A stretch of DNA of 10,010 nucleotides from Desulfobacterales bacterium (GTDB lineage: Bacteria; Desulfobacterota; Desulfobacteria; Desulfobacterales; C00003060), in the NCBI GenBank assembly GCA_020347085.1, contig CP070769.1, positions 1,612,385 to 1,622,394 on the forward strand, written 5' to 3'. The position numbers and the translations under genes are program-made. Of the stretch, positions 5,846-10,010 are shown one piece after another; within the stretch, counting starts at the first letter, position 1; each line of letters starts with the position of its first letter. Under the pieces are notes generated by a model, which did no database searches, was not told where the DNA came from, and saw nothing but the letters and a program-made list of their open reading frames with translations.

Positions 5846-7405
5846 CTACGTGCCCGTGACCTTGACCCCCGCCTTTTTGTAGTAATGCTGCTTTTCTTGC
5901 AGAAATTCTTGCCTCGTCAACGTCATCTTTATCGACTGTTCGACTTCATCAAGCGGTCTCATTTCACCCCCCTTCTTGTCCATGAGCTTGATAATTTCAT
6001 ACCCTGCTTCTGTCTTGATGACGTCGCTGATTTCACCTTTCTCCAAAGAAAAGGCCACCTTTTCTACGGCCGGGTCTCTTTCTCCTTTAGGGAACCAGCC
6101 TATTTCCCCTGCCCTGCTCGATGCATGGGGATGAAGCGATTTCTCTTGAGCCAAAAGACCAAATGACGCGCCCCCCTTGAGCCGTTTCAAGATGTCCTCA
6201 GCCTCTTGCCGTGTCTTGACCAGGATGGATTTGGCTCGAACCTTTTCCGGCACTCTGAATAGCTCGGGGTTGGACTCATAATGGCCGGCTATGTCACTGT
6301 CAGTGACTTGGAACTTGCCAGTGATAAACCGTTTTCGAAATGCCTGGGCCAAGACTTTTTCGGTCCTTCTCCGGATTTCTCTGGCTACCTCAGGATCACT
6401 CTCGAGACCCACCTTTCTGGCCTCCTTTGAAAAGACCTTGGTTTCTATGAAATAATCAATCCATCTAAGCTTTGCCTTGTCCTTGTTCTTTTCCGAAACT
6501 TTCGCCAAAATTGGGGCAAGGGTTTCTTCTGTGATGAGTTCCTCGCCTATTTTCACAAGCACGCCAGGTTCCGTGGGATGGGTGTTTACCGCAGCTGCTT
6601 CATAGTACTTATCGATAAGCTCCCTCTTTTTGTTCCAAAACAACCTTTGCTTTATCTTGAATCTGGCGTCTTCAAACGAGAATAGTTTCTGGTCTCGCGT
6701 ATCCAAGACCTTGACAATCTGATAACTTTTCTGTGTCTTTATGACATCGCTCAGCGAGTCCTTCTCGAGAGCGAAAGCCGCCTTCTCCAGTTCTGGATCC
6801 ATCCTTCCTTTGTAAAACCAGGTGGGCTTGCCCTGTTTTCCAGATTTCGCAATCGACTCATCCTTCGCTAAGGCATCAAAAGAAATGCCGGCCTGCAGGG
6901 ACTTCAAGGCCCCTTTTGCCTTTTGCTCGTCTTTAAACACAATCTGCTGAAGCAGCACCGAATCAGGCACCACAAAAAGATCCTGATTGTCCGTGTAATA
7001 CTTCTTCATCGCCGATTCAGACGGTTCTGCTTCTGCGTCAATGCGCTTTTTGACAAAGAAACGAGCCAATTCCTCATTCGTCACCTTCTCTACAGCCTCT
7101 TTTACCTGCGGATCCTTGTGAAGCCCCTCTTTTCTTGCCTCCTCAGCAAAGACCCTGGCCTCGATCAGATTGTCAAGGACCTTTGCCCTGAGCGCCTCAC
7201 GCTTTCTAACCGGTAACTTCTGTAAAACTGTCTCAAGATCTTCCGTCGTAATTGCTTCACCTCTAACCATGGCTACAACGTTTGACTCCGACGTCTTTGC
7301 CTCGCCCTGATTTCCCACGGCCTCATCATTACAGCCTCCATTGACCAAGGCCACACCAGCTAACCACAGAAAAAGCATCAATCTAAGAAACAATGTCTTC
7401 AGCAC
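5846..7405 (-). CDS. SurA/EpsD-like lipoprotein with two degenerate parvulin domains
   Basis: This 519-residue protein starts with a basic-hydrophobic signal (1-24) and Cys25 in VNGGC, an atypical lipobox that suggests a periplasmic lipoprotein. It contains a duplicated module. Residues 42-135 and 282-383 are helical SurA-N-like chaperone segments, each opening with a strand then ITTEDL / ITEETL. Residues about 147-236 and 385-476 are PpiC/parvulin domains with DALAKDES, GWFPKGERDP-type and SLSDVIKT / EISDVIKT motifs. The two hallmark parvulin histidines are replaced in both domains: Gln154 and Gln229 in the first, Ser393 and Glu470 in the second. It may therefore be a chaperone rather than an isomerase. 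The GTG start has AGGGGG 8 nt upstream. It heads the same-strand glycan cluster. EpsD-family parvulin proteins are known in exosortase-linked exopolysaccharide loci, which fits this context. Confidence 0.87.
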   Translation of the reverse strand: MLKTLFLRLMLFLWLAGVALVNGGCNDEAVGNQGEAKTSESNVVAMVRGEAITTEDLETVLQKLPVRKREALRAKVLDNLIEARVFAEEARKEGLHKDPQVKEAVEKVTNEELARFFVKKRIDAEAEPSESAMKKYYTDNQDLFVVPDSVLLQQIVFKDEQKAKGALKSLQAGISFDALAKDESIAKSGKQGKPTWFYKGRMDPELEKAAFALEKDSLSDVIKTQKSYQIVKVLDTRDQKLFSFEDARFKIKQRLFWNKKRELIDKYYEAAAVNTHPTEPGVLVKIGEELITEETLAPILAKVSEKNKDKAKLRWIDYFIETKVFSKEARKVGLESDPEVAREIRRRTEKVLAQAFRKRFITGKFQVTDSDIAGHYESNPELFRVPEKVRAKSILVKTRQEAEDILKRLKGGASFGLLAQEKSLHPHASSRAGEIGWFPKGERDPAVEKVAFSLEKGEISDVIKTEAGYEIIKLMDKKGGEMRPLDEVEQSIKMTLTRQEFLQEKQHYYKKAGVKVTGT

Positions 7406-8047
7406 TTGAGAAACCCCCTAATCAGTGAGCACAGACACACTCCGAGCCCTCTGTTTCATCCAGTCACAGCCATCGTCCATTCATTCTCGGGATACTCACC
7501 AGTTTTTCGCTCTTTGGATCTCGGTTTTCTCCACATCAAAACTTATGTATTATTCTTTAAAACTATGTATTTCCGGGTGCTGTGCATTTTTTACTCTAGA
7601 CTAGATATGGCCGCAATTAGGAGAACTACGCATCTTGCCTCTTGAAATACCGGATTTTTCCAAGGGAATAATATCAACTCCGCCCGACGAGAGAGCCGAC
7701 TGGAGCAATAAATCTCCTTAAAATCCTGGTCAGTTATGAATGACAAGCCCGTCAGGCCATTTCAGGCTGCTGCTCCGGCGTTTTACTCATCAATTTTTGG
7801 GAGTATTTGTGTAAGAAGAGGTATTTGACTAATCAGGCGAGGATAAGAAAGGCAGTAAAGGCAATTAAAGGCCGGGACATCCGGGTAAACAGGCTATTTG
7901 CAGCCAAAAAATGGGTGTATAGAAGATCACATGGATAGGGATATTTACCTACAACTGAGCTAAGTATATTTCCTCCTCCCGAATGTGAACTCTGATATTG
8001 GTGGCGTCTTCCCAACTTCCTCCACACGACCCGGGAAAGTATTTCGG
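7406..8047. other. About 640-bp region without a supported gene, between hypD and the parvulin gene
   Basis: I see no gene here. Short open frames exist on both strands (for example 7406-7645 plus, and a minus frame starting inside hypD), but none has recognisable motifs or a convincing ribosome binding site. Its lower end must carry the promoter of the parvulin-headed cluster; the AT-rich stretch around 7540-7570 is a candidate, but no clear -35/-10 pair stands out. An unused AGGAGG-like sequence lies at 7971-7977 on the minus strand with no start codon at proper distance. Three AAAGGC motifs at 7848, 7857 and 7867 are spaced 9 and 10 bp. hypE is not here, nor is a recognisable remnant of it. 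Confidence 0.6.
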
Positions 8048-9130
8048 TTAAACGTGGTATCTGTAATACGCCGCGCACGTGCCTTCACTCGACACCATGC
8101 AGGGGCCAACAGGATTGTCCTGGGTACAAAGTTTTCGAAACAGCTTACAATCTATCGGTGTTGAGACCCCACGAAGGACTTCGCCGCACTTGCACCCGGG
8201 CGGCTCAGAAGAATCCGGCACGTCGACGTCGAATAGCGCGTCTGCATCAAAGGCCCGATATGCTTCCCGCAGGGCAAGCCCACTTTTTGGAATCACTCCA
8301 AGGCCACGCCACGGGGCATCACAAGGCTCAAAAACCCGAAACATGGTGTTCATTGCGTTTTGATTTCCTTCAGGTGAAACCGACCGTGTGTACTGGATTT
8401 CCACTTTGGCTTCCCCTGCCTCTATCTGACTGGCCAGCATATAGATGCCCTGCAAGATATCGAGGGGTTCAAAACCCACGACCACGCAAGGGGTTTTATA
8501 CTGGGAGACTACCACTTCATAGGGTGCCGTACCAATTACGGTGCTCACATGCCCTGGGCAGATAAACCCGCTAACATCAAGCTCTCCGCCGGAAAGGAGG
8601 GCGTCCATGGCAGGTGGAAGGAGTTTATGAGAGGAAAGCACCAAAAAATTCTGTATTCCCTCGGCTTCGGCCGCCACCACGGCGGCTGCAATGGTGGGCG
8701 CAGTTGTTTCAAATCCTATCCCCAGAAATACCACCTTTTTGTCCGGGTTCTGTCTGGCCACTTCAAGGGCATCCATGGTGGAATAGACCATACGCACGTC
8801 CGCACCCAGACTTTTCTCATGCTTCAATGAAGACTCGGACCCGGGCACTCGAATCATGTCCCCAAAAGTGGTCACAATCACATCAGGGATTCGGGCTATT
8901 TTGATTGCTTTGTCAATGTCACGGTTAGCCGTCACGCACACGGGACAACCGGGGCCCGAGACCAATTCGATATGTTGAGGCAAAACTTTGCGGATACCGT
9001 TCTTGAATATAGCCACGGTGTGCGTGCCACAGATCTCCATGAACCGGGCCGGTTTTTTCGAAATACCTCTGATCCGGTCTGCCATTTTCAAAGCGAGTGA
9101 ACTGTCCCTGTATTCACTCAGGTACTTCAT
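8048..9130 (-). CDS. hypD: [NiFe] hydrogenase maturation protein HypD
   Basis: This 360-residue protein is full length for HypD. HypD is the [4Fe-4S] protein that, with HypC, carries iron while the CN and CO ligands of the [NiFe]-hydrogenase active site are added in the cytoplasm. All family hallmarks are visible: EICGTHT with Cys34, GPGCPVC with Cys62 and Cys65, GFETTAP (139-145) and CPGHVSTVIG (191-200). The C-terminal cysteine set includes PGCKCGEVLRG (Cys313, Cys315), Cys328, Cys335, GPCMVSSEG (Cys344) and Cys352, which supplies the cluster ligands. Its ATG lies inside the end of hypC, giving a 17-bp overlap typical of translationally coupled hypCD. HypE, the cyanide-donating partner, is not found downstream in this window, so the rest of the hyp set and the hydrogenase must lie elsewhere. 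Confidence 0.97.
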   Translation of the reverse strand: MKYLSEYRDSSLALKMADRIRGISKKPARFMEICGTHTVAIFKNGIRKVLPQHIELVSGPGCPVCVTANRDIDKAIKIARIPDVIVTTFGDMIRVPGSESSLKHEKSLGADVRMVYSTMDALEVARQNPDKKVVFLGIGFETTAPTIAAAVVAAEAEGIQNFLVLSSHKLLPPAMDALLSGGELDVSGFICPGHVSTVIGTAPYEVVVSQYKTPCVVVGFEPLDILQGIYMLASQIEAGEAKVEIQYTRSVSPEGNQNAMNTMFRVFEPCDAPWRGLGVIPKSGLALREAYRAFDADALFDVDVPDSSEPPGCKCGEVLRGVSTPIDCKLFRKLCTQDNPVGPCMVSSEGTCAAYYRYHV

Positions 9131-9347
9131 CGATCACCCCCATCTCTTTCCAAAGTCCCAGTGTGATCTTGGCTTCCTCAGGGTCGATACGGTGGAGTGC
9201 AAACCCGGCATGTATGATCACGTAGTCCCCAAGCTCCGGCCTCTGGTCTATGACGTCGAGGCGGGCATCCTTGGTCACGCCTCCAAGTTCGGCCCGGATG
9301 TTGTCTCCGTCGATCTCAATAACTTTCATAGGAGCTGCCACGCACAT
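9114..9347 (-). CDS. hypC: [NiFe] hydrogenase maturation chaperone HypC
   Basis: This 77-residue protein matches the HypC/HupF family. HypC forms a complex with HypD, carries the iron and its ligands, and delivers them to the hydrogenase large subunit. The essential Cys2 follows the start Met, which must be removed for activity; the family start is usually MCLGIPGKV, here MCVAAPMKV. GDYVIIHAGFALHRID (41-56) is the conserved OB-fold strand region of the family. The replacement of LGIPG by VAAPM is a mild variation and does not touch the cysteine. An ideal AGGAGG at 9357-9362, 9 nt before the ATG, fixes the start. hypD begins before this gene ends. Confidence 0.96.
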   Translation of the reverse strand: MCVAAPMKVIEIDGDNIRAELGGVTKDARLDVIDQRPELGDYVIIHAGFALHRIDPEEAKITLGLWKEMGVIDEVPE

Positions 9348-9350
9348 GAA

Positions 9351-9518
9351 TCAATTCCTCCTCAATAGGTGATGCCGTTGTCTGATCGCGAATTTGCCTT
9401 TTTTTTCAGCAGCTTTTTCGATGACAGACGACCTTTCGCTTGCCACCCTGCTTGATGACTCGTTGATCAACCAGTCAGACAGCGCAAAAATTAGTATAAT
9501 ATCTATAATCAATTTCAT
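9351..9518 (-). CDS. Possible 55-codon small protein directly upstream of hypC
   Basis: This is an ATG-started frame of 55 codons. Its TGA at 9351-9353 ends three bases before the hypC start codon, so it runs through the hypC ribosome binding site, as in translationally coupled genes. The predicted peptide has a hydrophobic start (MKLIIDIILIFAL, 1-13), then a hydrophilic Ser/Glu/Lys/Arg-rich part ending in RQRHHLLRRN. A run of eight A residues (9399-9406) lies inside it. I do not recognise the sequence. There is no good ribosome binding site before its ATG, and an open frame of this size can occur by chance. The 22-bp palindrome at 9456-9477 lies inside it, which argues that the DNA may be regulatory instead. 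Confidence 0.22.
   Translation of the reverse strand: MKLIIDIILIFALSDWLINESSSRVASERSSVIEKAAEKKGKFAIRQRHHLLRRN
9357..9362 (-). promoter_or_regulatory. hypC ribosome binding site
   Basis: A perfect AGGAGG on the minus strand, 9 nt upstream of the hypC ATG. It is the strongest Shine-Dalgarno match in the window attached to a gene and decides the hypC start. Confidence 0.85.
9456..9477. promoter_or_regulatory. Near-perfect 22-bp palindrome upstream of hypC (candidate operator)
   Basis: The core GTTGATCAAC (9462-9471) is a perfect 10-bp palindrome. It is flanked by a single unpaired C on each side and then by TGACT (9456-9460) and AGTCA (9473-9477), which are also complementary. Twenty of 22 positions are symmetric. 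It lies about 110 bp upstream of the hypC ATG. The lack of a spacer loop and of a following T-run favours a binding site for a dimeric regulator over an RNA terminator. I do not recognise it as a known regulator's consensus. Confidence 0.5.
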
Positions 9519-9602
9519 AACGACGAAATTGCAGGAAGTACCTATTTTCTTGTTGAAAACCGCTTATTTTCACCCCGGAGAACTACTAACGCAAGTTTCG
9601 CA

Positions 9603-9641
9603 CCCCTGAAGGAAGCATGTAACGCGTATGCTGGGGATTTT
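9603..9641 (+). terminator. Weak terminator-like hairpin
   Basis: CCCC (9603-9606) pairs with GGGG (9633-9636) and AGCAT (9614-9618) with ATGCT (9628-9632). A 7-nt bulge lies on the left side, and ATTTT follows. No supported gene on the plus strand ends here, so a terminator role is doubtful. Confidence 0.15.
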
Positions 9642-9660
9642 CGTCCAAAACAGAATCATA

Positions 9661-9772
9661 GGCAGGTAAGGAATTTCGCTAAACGAAGGTCTACAGCCAT
9701 TTCCAGCGACAACATATTGCAAGGATAGTCAAGGCATTGGAGGCCGCAGTGAAGCGAATTTCCTTACCTGCC
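9661..9772. repeat. 112-bp inverted-repeat element (MITE-like or structured RNA)
   Basis: The arms at 9661-9680 (GGCAGGTAAGGAATTTCGCT) and 9753-9772 are complementary at 19 of 20 positions. Weaker symmetry continues about 15 bp inward (9 of 15 positions), leaving a central region of roughly 40 nt. Symmetry stops abruptly outside the arms, which gives sharp boundaries as in a transposon-derived element. No clear target-site duplication is visible at the flanks, and there is no room for a transposase. It could equally fold as a long RNA or cruciform hairpin. It lies about 310 bp upstream of hypC. Confidence 0.6.
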
Positions 9773-9854
9773 TCCGGTTAGTGTAAAAGCCGACAGTCAT
9801 CATTGTCGCCTATTGAAGAGGACATTTCTCAATTTTTGTCGTCAGTTCAAATAG

Positions 9855-9887
9855 AGAAGCTTCCCCGCCGTTCCGGGCGGGGGTTCT
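9855..9887. repeat. GC-rich hairpin
   Basis: CCCCGCC (9863-9869) pairs perfectly with GGCGGGG (9876-9882) around a 6-nt loop. AGAA (9855-9858) and TTCT (9884-9887) extend the stem across a small internal loop. There is no T-run on either strand, so it is not a typical terminator. It is the strongest of several small hairpins in this end of the window. Confidence 0.45.
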
Positions 9888-10010
9888 GCCTTGCAGCAGC
9901 ACTGCGTGTCCGGGGGAGCATGCCGGTCAAAAAGGGACCGAAATTTGCGTATTGATTCACCAGACGGCACCGGTTCCAAAGTGCACCTTTTCCAACTGAT
10001 ATCGTAAAGT

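Larger units (their letters stand above)
9519..10010. other. Non-coding upstream flank with repeats and hairpins
   Basis: No supported gene lies here. The content is: a bulged hairpin at 9603-9636, the 112-bp inverted-repeat element at 9661-9772, and a series of GC-rich hairpins from about 9855 to 9940. The last 54 bases, read on the minus strand, encode a short open tail ending in a TGA at 9957-9959. This could be the end of a gene entering from outside, but it is too short to judge. Confidence 0.5.

Noticed and set aside
7848..7872. Three AAAGGC motifs spaced 9 and 10 bp
   Set aside because: Short and imperfectly spaced in purine-rich sequence; chance is the simplest explanation.
7946..7964. 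tRNA D-arm-like sequence (TAGCTCAGTTGTAGG) on the minus strand
   Set aside because: No acceptor stem, anticodon arm or T-loop can be found at the proper distances.
7833..8078. 81-codon minus-strand ORF overlapping the end of hypD
   Set aside because: It starts inside hypD in another frame, has no motif and is not hypE.
9394..9609. 71-codon plus-strand ORF followed by a terminator-like hairpin
   Set aside because: It would start at TTG, or at ATG 9421, without a ribosome binding site. It runs against hypC regulatory DNA and has low-complexity Ser/Ile composition; the hairpin behind it is bulged and weak.
9957..10010. Open minus-strand tail ending in TGA, possibly a transposase or other gene C-terminus
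   Set aside because: Only 17 codons and a stop are visible, with no motif that assigns a family.

Overview
The window reads as Gram-negative bacterial chromosome, most likely from a deltaproteobacterium (Desulfobacterota or relatives). This rests on gene content: MopE-type Asp/Cys repeat protein, a SurA-like periplasmic lipoprotein, a PilZ protein, an exopolysaccharide-type glycosyltransferase set and [NiFe]-hydrogenase maturation genes. No marker gene fixes the lineage, so this is inference. Every gene I can support lies on the minus strand, so the window is described from high to low coordinates.

Region 9348-10010 has no confident gene. It holds a 112-bp inverted-repeat element (9661-9772), several small hairpins, a near-perfect 22-bp palindrome (9456-9477) and a possible 55-codon ORF that ends at the hypC ribosome binding site. 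Next come hypC (9347-9114) and hypD (9130-8048), which overlap. They encode the pair that assembles the Fe(CN)2CO group of [NiFe] hydrogenases. hypE, a frequent neighbour, does not follow; a roughly 640-bp stretch (7406-8047) without a convincing gene does.

From 7405 to 2069 runs a compact same-strand cluster. It encodes a predicted lipoprotein with two SurA-N/parvulin modules, a PilZ domain protein, a B12-binding-domain radical SAM enzyme, a membrane-anchored family 2 glycosyltransferase and a monotopic phosphoglycosyl transferase. The last enzyme normally starts a glycan on undecaprenyl phosphate. Together the set looks like one end of an exopolysaccharide or cell-surface glycan locus with c-di-GMP input and an unassigned radical SAM tailoring step. 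EpsD-type parvulin lipoproteins are known from exosortase-linked exopolysaccharide loci, which fits, but no exosortase is visible here.

After a 470-bp gap containing a strong two-tier palindrome (1731-1765), the window ends inside a large exported protein (1598 to beyond position 1). It has a signal peptide, a beta-rich N-terminal domain and at least five repeats of about 65 residues rich in DxDxDG and Cys motifs. Surface display of this protein alongside the glycan is an inference from proximity.

The points most worth following up are: the loss of both hallmark histidines in both parvulin domains; the radical SAM gene set between PilZ and glycosyltransferase genes; the palindrome and small ORF upstream of hypC; and the cruciform element at 9661-9772.
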